Shown piece after piece: positions 1 to 6,559 of a stretch of 47,921 bases of DNA. The position numbers were made by a program, and so were the translations under genes. Source of the DNA: Gammaproteobacteria bacterium. Lineage in GTDB: Bacteria > Pseudomonadota > Gammaproteobacteria > SZUA-152. The notes beneath the pieces are model-generated. The model was not told the DNA's origin, did no database searches, and worked only from the letters and a program-made list of their open reading frames with translations. The DNA is taken from positions 1 to 47,921 of the forward strand of contig JAVVEP010000023.1 in the NCBI GenBank assembly GCA_032250735.1, in the 5' to 3' direction. Every line of letters begins with the position of its first letter. Position 1 is the stretch's first letter.

Positions 1-33
1 TCCTGTTTCAAAATTCCCGGTGGTTTTTACCCA

Positions 34-288
34 CTAATTCTGCTGAAGAGCCAAATATTCTTTTTCCGCTTGGGGTGGTAAATCGCACCCACCATGTATT
101 TCCGCGCTTGTAGATCGACATCGGGGCACCTGTTTGCTGCGAATATAATTGATTAAATCATCTTTTAAGAAGACCCATGATTTCCCTACTTTCGCACCAA
201 GGAGCTCTTGTGCCTTAACACGACGTCGCAGTACTTCATGATTTATCTTTAAGAATAATGCCGCCTCTTTTAAATCTAATGTTTCCAT
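34..288 (-). CDS. Small helix-turn-helix DNA-binding protein (excisionase-like)
   Basis: 84 aa. The first 50 residues look like a MerR/excisionase-type winged helix: a leucine-rich recognition helix, then the strand and turn of a K-S-W-V-F motif near residues 36-40 and a final helix. The C-terminal 30 residues are polar and lack clear motifs. An AAAGGAAG ribosome-binding sequence precedes the ATG. It lies downstream of the Zot gene on the same strand, so it is probably the last visible member of the phage gene set. The function is inferred: because this phage sits in a tRNA gene, a recombination directionality factor (Xis) is plausible, but a transcription regulator fits equally well. Confidence 0.6.
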   Translation of the reverse strand: METLDLKEAALFLKINHEVLRRRVKAQELLGAKVGKSWVFLKDDLINYIRSKQVPRCRSTSAEIHGGCDLPPQAEKEYLALQQN

Positions 289-365
289 CTTCCTTTAACC
301 CTTGTTATGGCTTCACTAGATATATAGTCAGCGTCCGGAAATTACCCCGTAACGTATTGATATTA

Positions 366-1469
366 TTAATTTGTTACTTGGTCATCTAAATTAAAGCGTT
401 GCTCAACCAGCACCCGCTGCGCAGGCACCGGTTGAGCACCACAATGAACATGAACACGTTTTTTTGATGCGTAGATAATGCTTTTGCAAAGACCATTAGA
501 TATGACGCTATAACCCATTCCCTCGATGTCAGAGGTTGTTAAGTCCCCAAGCGGTGTGCGGAATATCTTTTTGTCGAACACAGAACCAACTATAAATAAA
601 GGCTCAATATCCCATGGTTTTTCATTTACTGTTTTTGTTATTTCTATCTGACTTTGAGGAATTTCTATTTTTGAAATGTTTTTTATTGATTGAGGTTCAT
701 TTTGAGAAGCAACCGTTTGAACTGCAAACGCTGAACCAATGCCTAGTACAAACGGTACAAACCATTGTTTAAAAATGCGAATAATTTTTTTTACTGGAGA
801 TTCATATTCTGTAAATTGACCTGTTGTTTGCCAAGGAGAAAGACAAGTATGAACACCGCTAGGATAATTAGCTGAAAAAACTTGCCGAGTATCATAGGCA
901 TCATAAAGATCTTTTGCTCTGTACCACCATCGATCAACACGCGCGGCTTGAGTGTTATCTCCATAATAAACGGAGCCAACATGTATTTTGGGAAGGGTGA
1001 TGAATGATAAGAATGGAAGTTTAAGTCGATCAGAGCGCCTACAAATTACCAAAAATTCGCATAATGAATCACGTGCTTGTTTGTCAATCAAACTAATATC
1101 TTGAACAATAAATAATATATCCCAGCCAAGTTTTCTGGCATGCAAAAACCAATCAAGAACAGGCAGACGTGCCTTATCACTCCAGTTTCTAGTGTTCAAC
1201 CAAGTTCCCAGCTCATCTAAAACAAGAAGGCCATACGTTGACTCGTCAACTTTATTGCTACCACGACCAATTGCGTTTAGATCATCTATGTTAGGTTTGT
1301 CAGGAATTCGAACATATGTTTTTCTGGATCTTTCCGAGTACATCTTGTCCAAATTTAGATCTACATTACTAACAACTTTTTTGCCAGAATTTAAATAATC
1401 TCGCGCACGTCCAACAGCAGCTAATGTTTTTCCTGAGCCCAATTTCCCAGTAATAAAATAGACAGACAT
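366..1469 (-). CDS. zot: Zonular occludens toxin family assembly ATPase (pI/Zot)
   Basis: 367 aa. This is the inner-membrane motor that extrudes the filamentous virion. A Walker A motif (GKLGSGKT) lies at residues 8-15 and a Walker B motif (LLVLDELG) at 81-88. A single membrane segment spans about 236-254, giving a cytoplasmic ATPase and a periplasmic tail of about 110 residues with two Cys, as in pI proteins. It starts 5 nt after the stop of the pVI-like gene, so the two are probably translated together. In Ff phages the partner pIV secretin follows pI. None is seen here, so this phage may use a host secretin or encode one to the left. The Zot name refers to the family and does not imply toxicity. 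Confidence 0.93.
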   Translation of the reverse strand: MSVYFITGKLGSGKTLAAVGRARDYLNSGKKVVSNVDLNLDKMYSERSRKTYVRIPDKPNIDDLNAIGRGSNKVDESTYGLLVLDELGTWLNTRNWSDKARLPVLDWFLHARKLGWDILFIVQDISLIDKQARDSLCEFLVICRRSDRLKLPFLSFITLPKIHVGSVYYGDNTQAARVDRWWYRAKDLYDAYDTRQVFSANYPSGVHTCLSPWQTTGQFTEYESPVKKIIRIFKQWFVPFVLGIGSAFAVQTVASQNEPQSIKNISKIEIPQSQIEITKTVNEKPWDIEPLFIVGSVFDKKIFRTPLGDLTTSDIEGMGYSVISNGLCKSIIYASKKRVHVHCGAQPVPAQRVLVEQRFNLDDQVTN

Positions 1470-1474
1470 AATTA

Positions 1475-1789
1475 TTAAAAAAGTTTGAGTTGAATGACTT
1501 TTGTATTCCAGTCATAGGCCCACCGCAAAAGATGCGCAGAGATATAGGCTGAAATACACGCAGACGTGTTGGTTGGTAAAAACCAGCTTGCGCCGATGAC
1601 AATTTCTGTAGGTAATGTAACTGCCATAGCAGTATAGAGCGCATCAATTGCAGTGATAAATGCAGCAGTCAATGACACTATGACAGTAATACCTGTTAAA
1701 ACGAGCGCAACTCGCTTTGTGAGCCATGACGAAAAGAAACCGACTATGCCTGAAAATAATGAACCCATCCAAGCAGCTAATAAAGGCAT
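1475..1789 (-). CDS. Minor virion protein, pVI-like (DUF2523 type)
   Basis: 104 aa hydrophobic protein with about three membrane segments, the clearest near residues 8-22, 27-52 and 60-90. Its size, hydrophobicity and place between the adhesin gene and the Zot gene match Ff gene VI, whose product caps the virion end and helps release it from the membrane. Its ATG overlaps the stop of the pIII-like gene in a TAATG arrangement, so translation is probably coupled. The assignment rests on synteny and topology more than on residues I can recognise. Confidence 0.75.
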   Translation of the reverse strand: MPLLAAWMGSLFSGIVGFFSSWLTKRVALVLTGITVIVSLTAAFITAIDALYTAMAVTLPTEIVIGASWFLPTNTSACISAYISAHLLRWAYDWNTKVIQLKLF

Positions 1790-3057
1790 TAAGAGGGTCT
1801 CCTAACAGCGATTTGGAAAATAAAAAGGCCGGTTAAAATATATAAAAACCAAGCAATTATTGTTTTCAACTGATTTAGTTTGGAACACTGATCTACGCTT
1901 GGGAATGTATAATTAAATCCAGCGTATGACATTGGAATGGTTTGGCATGTGGTTGTGCCATTGGGTATGGGTGGAGACCATGATGGTGCAGCCATTGTGA
2001 CACCATCAGTTAGATTTGAAGTCAGTGCATCAATACCAATTGAATCTAGTTCAGTTTGATAGCTGACAGTAGAGCTGGGAGTTCCAGTTTCATCAATGGA
2101 AACGCCGCATTTTGGTTCATTGATACCACCACAAGCACCAATTCCGCCGGTACCGGTACCAGTGCCAGGTACAGATCCGGTGCCAGGAATAACATTTGTA
2201 TCAACGCTCGTTACAGTTCCAGTTGGACCGTCAATTGTGAAATTCTGAAATTCGCCAGTTTGTGGATTTGACTGTTGAACTGTTATTTCACCAGTGGCAT
2301 CTGAGTAATCAACCTGGAGAATTTTGTCATCGTCTGTAACAGATATTTGGTTCGTCCAAATTACCCCGAGGCAGTCTGGGTCTCTTGCATGAGCGACAAA
2401 AAGATCAACTCCAGGCTGAAGGGAAACATCACACGCACCGTCAGTTTTCCAAGTTGGGACAGCAGGATCAGTTAATTCGCATACGCCTGCATTTGAAGTA
2501 TAGCCAGCGTCACACGTAGTTTCAGTATTTACTTTTTCAAGAGTAAACGTGTTAGACCAACCAGTATTATTAGTTACTGCAGTGTCATCAACGTTAGTGA
2601 GAGTGCATTGACAGCTAAATTTACTGGCGGTACATGTTCCAGGTAACGTGCCTTTAAAACCTGATCCATTGCCAACAGCTTGAACATAGACTGCATGCTC
2701 CTGAGCCGCAGCATTACAAGCAATGAAACGATCGGGGTCTAGTGCAGCATAATTATAAACATCCGTGGCTTTCCAGTTTTCACCACCTGACACAATTGCT
2801 TCAGATGTTGCAGGAGGAGTATTTTCATCTGGCCAGTCCGACGGTGCTCGTGATTCAGTTGGCTCATCAAGATAAATATTAATGACGCCAGAACTTGTGC
2901 CGGAGGGAGTAACTGTATCAGATGTAAAATACGTGATCGCTAATAAAGAAATATGAGCACCAATCGATATTCCCCACCAAATCGGAGCGAGCGCAAAGCT
3001 CGATGCACTTAATGAAATAAGTGCAATAAAAACTATTTTTTTTGTAATTTTTTTCAT
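1789..3057 (-). CDS. Adsorption/attachment protein, pIII-like
   Basis: 422 aa. It has an N-terminal signal peptide (positive n-region, hydrophobic core, cleavage near residue 24) and a large secreted part with about ten cysteines. A Gly/Thr/Pro-rich flexible linker lies near residues 290-310, and a C-terminal membrane anchor (about 397-417) is followed by two arginines. This is the layout of filamentous phage pIII, which binds the host pilus or receptor and ends assembly. The receptor-binding half is typically fast-evolving and I do not recognise its target. It lies between the central terminator and the pVI-like gene, exactly where gene III sits in Ff phages. Confidence 0.85.
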   Translation of the reverse strand: MKKITKKIVFIALISLSASSFALAPIWWGISIGAHISLLAITYFTSDTVTPSGTSSGVINIYLDEPTESRAPSDWPDENTPPATSEAIVSGGENWKATDVYNYAALDPDRFIACNAAAQEHAVYVQAVGNGSGFKGTLPGTCTASKFSCQCTLTNVDDTAVTNNTGWSNTFTLEKVNTETTCDAGYTSNAGVCELTDPAVPTWKTDGACDVSLQPGVDLFVAHARDPDCLGVIWTNQISVTDDDKILQVDYSDATGEITVQQSNPQTGEFQNFTIDGPTGTVTSVDTNVIPGTGSVPGTGTGTGGIGACGGINEPKCGVSIDETGTPSSTVSYQTELDSIGIDALTSNLTDGVTMAAPSWSPPIPNGTTTCQTIPMSYAGFNYTFPSVDQCSKLNQLKTIIAWFLYILTGLFIFQIAVRRPS

Positions 3058-3060
3058 TTT

Positions 3061-3095
3061 AAAAAATAACGGGCCAAATTAATTGACCCGTTATT
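3061..3095 (-). terminator. Central rho-independent terminator between coat and adhesin genes
   Basis: The arms AATAACGGG (3065-3073) and CCCGTTATT (3087-3095) form a perfect 9-bp stem. Read on the minus strand the stem is followed by a run of U (plus-strand A at 3061-3066). It lies between the major coat gene and the adhesin gene, the same place as the central terminator of Ff phages, which keeps coat protein expression far above that of pIII. Confidence 0.85.
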
Positions 3096-3105
3096 AATAT
3101 TGCTT

Positions 3106-3315
3106 TTAAAGCTTTGCGATACCACGTTTGACAATTTTGAACAGGAAAAACCCACCAACGATCGCTGCGAAAATCGGCCAGATAAGATCGATTACCGAGA
3201 GGGCGTCAGTCTGCATTCCAGTGATGGTTGTGCCGACAACAGCCGGTACAGCAGCAAATGCACCAACTGAAGCGGTACTCAAAATGCCAGCTACAATGAT
3301 TTTCATTTTTTTCAT
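3106..3315 (-). CDS. Major coat protein pVIII precursor
   Basis: 69 aa from the chosen start. The signal peptide ends in A-F-A, leaving a mature coat of about 48 residues: an amphipathic N-terminal half, a membrane helix (L-I-W-P-I-F-A-A-I-V-G-G-F-F-L-F) and a basic tail with four K/R residues that would face the DNA. An upstream in-frame ATG at 3327 exists, but its own second codon belongs to a GGAG sequence placed 7-8 nt before the ATG at 3315. I therefore take 3315 as the true start. The central terminator follows directly. Confidence 0.92.
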   Translation of the reverse strand: MKKMKIIVAGILSTASVGAFAAVPAVVGTTITGMQTDALSVIDLIWPIFAAIVGGFFLFKIVKRGIAKL

Positions 3316-3346
3316 TTTATTCTCCATTTAATAGTTTAAAAGTAGA

Positions 3347-3463
3347 TCAGAGTTGATCCACGCCTTTTTTGAAAGCCAACAAAACGTTAGCCATTGAGAA
3401 ACCGATTACCCATGCGCCCATGAGGTAACCGATCACTTCGAGAAGCGCTGAATCCCAGGTCAT
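3347..3463 (-). CDS. Minor virion protein, pIX-like (38 aa)
   Basis: Tiny gene of 38 codons. The product begins M-T-W-D-S-A and has one membrane helix (about residues 9-28) and a basic C-terminus (F-K-K-G-V-D-Q-L). The ATG overlaps the stop of the preceding tiny gene as ATGA, which implies coupled translation. Size, topology and position between the pV and pVIII genes match Ff genes VII and IX, whose products cap the leading virion tip. Which of the two tiny genes corresponds to VII and which to IX is by order only. Confidence 0.75.
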   Translation of the reverse strand: MTWDSALLEVIGYLMGAWVIGFSMANVLLAFKKGVDQL

Positions 3464-3558
3464 CTTTGAAATCCAGCACTGAATCCCAGCGCCCACATCA
3501 ACACAATGGCGACTGTTAAAATGACGTCCGACAAATTATCGAGTGTGAGAACTTCCAC
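3460..3558 (-). CDS. Minor virion protein, pVII-like (32 aa, GTG start)
   Basis: Tiny gene of 32 codons starting at GTG 3558, only 5 nt after the stop of the ssDNA-binding protein gene. No ATG is available in frame. The product has an acidic N-terminus (E-V-L-T-L-D-N-L-S-D) and one membrane helix (V-I-L-T-V-A-I-V-L-M-W-A-L-G-F). Its stop TGA overlaps the next ATG. In Ff phages gene VII is likewise read only by coupling to gene V, and its product sits at the virion tip next to the packaging signal. Confidence 0.68.
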   Translation of the reverse strand: MEVLTLDNLSDVILTVAIVLMWALGFSAGFQR

Positions 3559-3563
3559 TATGA

Positions 3564-3851
3564 CTATGCAGCCCGAGTTTTACTGGAAACATGAAGAGGT
3601 AGGAGTTTGAGACGACCAACTGATAAATTTTGAAACCGGTCAATGACAAAAGATTTTTCATCAACTTGATATTCGCCAGGTGGGTAAGGTTGTTGCTGAT
3701 CGTCGAGTTGAATTTTCAACTCCATTGGATAAGGTTTATCGCGTAGATGAATCCAGCCAAATTGATTTCGAATTGAAAAGGGATTGCCGGTTTTCTTCGA
3801 GTTGCCAGTAAAGACGTCGATTTCAGTAGTTTTAATTTCAATTTTGAACAT
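3564..3851 (-). CDS. Single-stranded DNA-binding protein, pV-like
   Basis: 95 aa. It matches the phage pV family in layout: a beta-rich OB-like fold beginning with I-E-I-K, a G-N-P-F-S-I-R segment near residues 22-28, a P-Y-P-P-G-E-Y turn near 55-61, and a final L-K-L-L-P-L strand. Such proteins coat the newly made viral single strand, stop its conversion to double strand and hand it to the membrane assembly site. A good ribosome-binding sequence (AAGGAG) precedes the ATG. It heads the virion gene block on the minus strand. Confidence 0.85.
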   Translation of the reverse strand: MFKIEIKTTEIDVFTGNSKKTGNPFSIRNQFGWIHLRDKPYPMELKIQLDDQQQPYPPGEYQVDEKSFVIDRFQNLSVGRLKLLPLHVSSKTRAA

Positions 3852-3972
3852 TTCATTCTCCTTTAATTTTTAATTGCCATCACAATACTAATAGGCAAGG
3901 GGCGGAAATATCTGTATAAGTATTTGTTTTGTATGAAAATACTGCTTGTCTTAAAATAAAAGCGGCCGTGAT

Positions 3973-4050
3973 TATAAAATTATAAAAAGACAAAATTATA
4001 ATTACAGTAAATAATCAAACAAGTCAACGAAAATTGTTTATAATTTTGTC
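3973..4050. promoter_or_regulatory. Operator array and leaderless promoter for the RHH gene
   Basis: A perfect 13-bp inverted repeat, GACAAAATTATAA (3989-4001) and TTATAATTTTGTC (4038-4050), flanks a 36-bp spacer. The half-site AAATTATAA also occurs at 3977-3985, 16 bp from the copy at 3993-4001. A TATAAT box at 4039-4044 lies inside the right arm, 6 nt before the ATG at 4051, so transcription would start at or beside the start codon and give a leaderless message. The same AT-rich block could hold the minus-strand promoter of the virion genes. Binding by the adjacent RHH protein is inferred. Confidence 0.65.
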
Positions 4051-4239
4051 ATGATTAAAAAAGCGTCTGATGAAAAAAAAATAAGGAGAGATAAAGTGAC
4101 GATCTGGGTAGATCGGGGGCTGCGCGACGATCTGAAAATTGCTGCAGTAAAAAAAAGAGTAACAATTGAAGAGCTGGTTGATGCCTTGCTGCGAGAGCAC
4201 CTAAAATCAAAAAAAAACCAGATTGATGATCAAATTTAA
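4051..4239 (+). CDS. Ribbon-helix-helix transcriptional regulator
   Basis: 62 aa, very basic. The pattern K-V-T-I-W-V-D (residues 15-21) fits the DNA-reading strand, followed by two helices (L-R-D-D-L-K-I-A-A-V-K-K and T-I-E-E-L-V-D-A-L-L-R-E) typical of MetJ/Arc repressors. It has no Shine-Dalgarno sequence, and a TATAAT box 6 nt before the ATG suggests a leaderless message. Inverted half-sites overlap that promoter, so it probably controls itself and perhaps the divergent virion genes. In phage terms it is the best candidate for the lysogeny/production switch. It is transcribed opposite to the structural genes. Confidence 0.75.
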   Translation: MIKKASDEKKIRRDKVTIWVDRGLRDDLKIAAVKKRVTIEELVDALLREHLKSKKNQIDDQI

Positions 4240-4332
4240 ACTTTTCTTAATTCCAAATTCACCAATTGAATCAATAAGATGCGAGCAGATTCGGAAACCC
4301 GAATCTTTTGAAAAATAAAGAAGGGGAGAACA

Positions 4333-4608
4333 ATGAAAAAGATATTCATTTTGCTGGGTGCAAGCTTTTTTATGGCTACTGTGAATGCCGATGATGGACG
4401 GTACTGTAATGTTGATGTTAGCGCCTCTTTGCGAAGCGATAACGCGTTTGGTAACTGCCAGGCAGGTGATGTTATCCAAACTGGTTTAAACAAAATAACT
4501 ACCGTCTGTGACTTCAGTAAGACTATATTTTTGGCTGATCAATCAAAGTTTGGAAGAGACCAGGCATTTTGTGTATATCGAGGCTCACCCAGGACAACCG
4601 TTAAATAA
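4333..4608 (+). CDS. Small secreted cysteine-containing protein, unknown function
   Basis: 91 aa. It has a clear signal peptide (M-K-K-I-F-I-L-L-G start, cleavage near V-N-A/D at residue 20). The mature part is about 71 residues with four cysteines, enough for two disulphides in the periplasm or outside. A GGGGAG ribosome-binding sequence sits 6 nt before the ATG. I do not recognise the family. It lies between the RHH regulator and the antitoxin-like gene and is probably co-transcribed with the latter. Small secreted phage proteins sometimes block re-infection or act as virulence cargo; either role would be a guess here. Confidence 0.65.
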   Translation: MKKIFILLGASFFMATVNADDGRYCNVDVSASLRSDNAFGNCQAGDVIQTGLNKITTVCDFSKTIFLADQSKFGRDQAFCVYRGSPRTTVK

Positions 4609-4633
4609 ATAATATATGGAAACAGGGAGAGAA

Positions 4634-4981
4634 ATGAGCGAAGCAGGGCTAGCAGCCTTCTTCTCGATCGCCCGAGAGATTGGACTGAGTACTGAGCAGC
4701 AAATTACCCTGCTCGGCTCCCCAGGCCGCACAACCTTCTTTGAATGGAAAAAGAAACTTCACGGTCAGCTTAGCCATGATGCGATGGATAGGCTGAGTTA
4801 CATCATAGGGATATATAAAGCTGTACAGATGCTCTTTTCGGGTGCGAATGTGCAAGAATGGCTGACGAACGTTAATAACAACCCTATCTTCTGTGGTAAA
4901 TCACCGTTGGAATACATGCTGAGTGGGCATTTAGTGGCCTTAGCTGATGTCCGGCGCTACCTTGATTCAATTGTTCAATAA
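4634..4981 (+). CDS. Xre/MbcA/ParS-type antitoxin protein without visible toxin
   Basis: 115 aa. The N-terminal half is an Xre-like helix-turn-helix with L-L-G-S-P-G-R-T-T-F-F-E-W as the DNA-reading part. The C-terminal half matches the MbcA/ParS toxin-binding domain: L-G-I-Y-K-A-like helix (I-I-G-I-Y-K-A-V), N-N-P-I-F-C-G-K-S-P-L-E-Y-M-L, then V-R-R-Y-L-D-S-I at the end. A GGGAGAG sequence just upstream favours ATG 4634 over the in-frame ATG at 4616. Family members normally pair with a RES-domain NAD-consuming toxin next door. No RES gene is seen here: the next gene is the convergent gpII gene. It may act as a phage repressor or counter a host toxin. Confidence 0.8.
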   Translation: MSEAGLAAFFSIAREIGLSTEQQITLLGSPGRTTFFEWKKKLHGQLSHDAMDRLSYIIGIYKAVQMLFSGANVQEWLTNVNNNPIFCGKSPLEYMLSGHLVALADVRRYLDSIVQ

Positions 4982-5000
4982 TTAATCAATTATTCCCATG

Positions 5001-5034
5001 GTGGGACAAAAGTCCACTGGTTATATACGTGGAC
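5001..5034. other. Overlapping alternative hairpins between convergent genes
   Basis: GTCCAC at 5012-5017 can pair either with GTGGGAC (5001-5007, loop AAAA, one bulge) or with GTGGAC (5029-5034, 11-nt loop). The two hairpins exclude each other. The site lies in the 59-bp gap between the antitoxin-like gene and the gpII gene. It could end transcription from both sides or be part of a phage replication origin. There is no strong U-run, so termination is uncertain. Confidence 0.35.
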
Positions 5035-5040
5035 CTAAAA

Positions 5041-6234
5041 TCAAGCAGCCTGGTACCAGCCTGGATATTGCGCACAAAAATCAACCTCTATAAACCGAAT
5101 CATCGGCACGACCTCAGAGGCAAGACCATGACCGCGATGCTGCTGTAACAGAGCCTTACTTAGACCGACAGAGTGTAAACCAGCCAAATGACGAGAACGA
5201 GTAGATGAAGGGGTGTTTTTAGACCACTCAGCATACCCCTCACTTCTAATCAACCGATAACTCTTATACATGGCAATGGCATTCGCATTAGAATATTTAC
5301 CTGTTTTTTCACTAATCACACCATAATTTAATTCTAAAAGACTTAAAACATTATCATCAGAAGGTATTCTCATTTCTTTATTTCCTATACATTTCAATAA
5401 CTTATCAAAAGATTCTTTCCAAATATCTATTGCAATTTCACGAGTCCAATATTTACATAACATTTTTAAATTAGTTGGATATTGATTTCTTATTAACCAT
5501 CGAGATTTTACTTTAGCTTCCCACCGAACCATACACTTAGCAAAGTCTAATAATTTTTCATCATAAATCGCCAATTTATGTTGATTTTTTATTTCATTTT
5601 TTTTTAATTTTTCAAGTGTAGTCAAAACCTCAGGATACTTCGCGTACACTGTTTGAGTTTTCAGACGAGAATGTTTTTTACCAAAGTAAGAAGTTGTAGC
5701 GTATCCACCATTTGATTTTGTATGTCCGTTGGAGACATTTTGTAGAGCTTGAATAAATAAACCTGCTTCGCGTTCTGATTTCGCGCGAGAAAAAAAAGTC
5801 ACATGCATTTCAGCAACTTCCCAAGTTGGTTCATCCAAATGAAATACTAATTCTGGATATGTCGTGTATAAAACCTCAAACAACGCCATTGAACATTCCA
5901 ACAAATTTGTACTTCCAAAAACATTATGACCCAGCATCAATTTTGCAGGCGATGCCTTAATCTCAATGTATGGCTCAGGCTTAATTTTATTTTCAGGTGA
6001 ATGAAAAACCTTAAAAGACAACCCAGAATTCGAGGTAGGAATACTTTGCCAAGGAACACGAAGATCCTCAAAAGTATCATCAGGCATTAATGTGCCGGCT
6101 AAAGGAATTTTCAGATTAGTAATACTAAAATCCATCCATGGATCAGAAATTTTTTCACGCTTTAAAGGATTTTTTTCTGCAAGATAACTAGCATCCTTTT
6201 TAAAAGTACATCGTAAAACAAGCATATCAATCAT
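5041..6234 (-). CDS. Phage replication initiation protein, gpII family
   Basis: 397 aa. The segment K-A-S-P-A-K-L-M-L-G-H-N-V-F-G (residues 93-107) is the hallmark S-P-A-K/G-H-N-x-F-G motif of filamentous-phage gpII and related rolling-circle initiators. A T-S-Y-F-G-K-K-H-S-R stretch near 182-191 followed by V-Y-A-K matches a second conserved block. The protein nicks the viral plus strand and starts rolling-circle replication. Two starts are possible (6234 and 6225); neither has a strong Shine-Dalgarno sequence. A direct repeat of TTGATACA lies just upstream on the minus strand. The gene abuts the tRNA attachment site, 130 bp away. Confidence 0.9.
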   Translation of the reverse strand: MIDMLVLRCTFKKDASYLAEKNPLKREKISDPWMDFSITNLKIPLAGTLMPDDTFEDLRVPWQSIPTSNSGLSFKVFHSPENKIKPEPYIEIKASPAKLMLGHNVFGSTNLLECSMALFEVLYTTYPELVFHLDEPTWEVAEMHVTFFSRAKSEREAGLFIQALQNVSNGHTKSNGGYATTSYFGKKHSRLKTQTVYAKYPEVLTTLEKLKKNEIKNQHKLAIYDEKLLDFAKCMVRWEAKVKSRWLIRNQYPTNLKMLCKYWTREIAIDIWKESFDKLLKCIGNKEMRIPSDDNVLSLLELNYGVISEKTGKYSNANAIAMYKSYRLIRSEGYAEWSKNTPSSTRSRHLAGLHSVGLSKALLQQHRGHGLASEVVPMIRFIEVDFCAQYPGWYQAA

Positions 6235-6367
6235 GACGAAATGCCTGGTGTATCAATTTTGTATCAAAGCAATATTCGAGAAACCTAGAAATAGATATGG
6301 GTGGAATAGGTTCTGATGGGGGTGGATTCTGTAAACCTTTGATTTTATTGAGGTGATCATCAGCCAG

Positions 6368-6417
6368 TCTGGCTACGAACCAGGCGGTCGGGAGTTCGAA
6401 TCTCTCCGGGCGCACCA
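6368..6417 (+). tRNA. 3' half of tRNA-Arg(ACG), prophage attachment site (attR)
   Basis: From 6368 the sequence gives the anticodon arm TCTGG-CTACGAA-CCAGG with anticodon ACG (6375-6377). A variable loop, a T-arm with TTCGAAT loop, the acceptor strand CGGGCGC, discriminator A and encoded CCA (6415-6417) follow. The acceptor 5' strand, D-arm and their expected start (GCGCCCG) are missing; phage sequence lies there instead. The piece cannot be a working tRNA. It is the displaced host 3' end left by integration inside the tRNA gene. The intact tRNA should lie at the left end of the prophage, outside the window. Confidence 0.9.
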
Positions 6418-6435
6418 TATAGCAGCAAAATCAGA

Positions 6436-6470
6436 CGGTTACCGAGTTGCTCGGTAACCGTTTTTTTTTT
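6436..6470 (+). terminator. Rho-independent terminator of the interrupted tRNA-Arg gene
   Basis: CGGTTACCGAG (6436-6446) pairs perfectly with CTCGGTAACCG (6450-6460) around a TTG loop and is followed by ten T. It sits 18 bp after the tRNA CCA, so it was the original tRNA terminator, now cut off from its gene by the prophage. It also marks the start of host sequence. Confidence 0.93.
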
Positions 6471-6559
6471 GCGCCTATTGTTTGCCGGGCCGTGAATACC
6501 TAAATCTCCCTCGCGCACCATCGCTGCGGCGCCCTTTACCGGCCTGTCGAAATGGCCCG

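Larger units (their letters stand above)
1..6417. mobile_element. Inovirus (filamentous phage) prophage, right part
   Basis: AT-rich block whose minus-strand genes follow the Ff order: gpII, pV, pVII, pIX, pVIII, terminator, pIII, pVI, pI/Zot. It ends at 6368-6417 in the 3' half of a tRNA-Arg gene, which marks the attachment site. The left end lies outside the window. No integrase, XerCD dif site or secretin (pIV) gene is visible here. A plus-strand module of three genes (4051-4981) interrupts the Ff order between the gpII and pV genes. Base composition and codon use differ sharply from the GC-rich chromosome that starts just after the tRNA piece. I am confident this is an inovirus; whether it is complete or active cannot be judged here. 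Confidence 0.93.

Noticed and set aside
6227-6418. Minus-strand frame reading M-V-R-P-E-R-F-E-L-P-T-A-W-F
   Set aside because: This is the familiar false protein made by reading the antisense of a tRNA 3' end; it covers the tRNA-Arg fragment.
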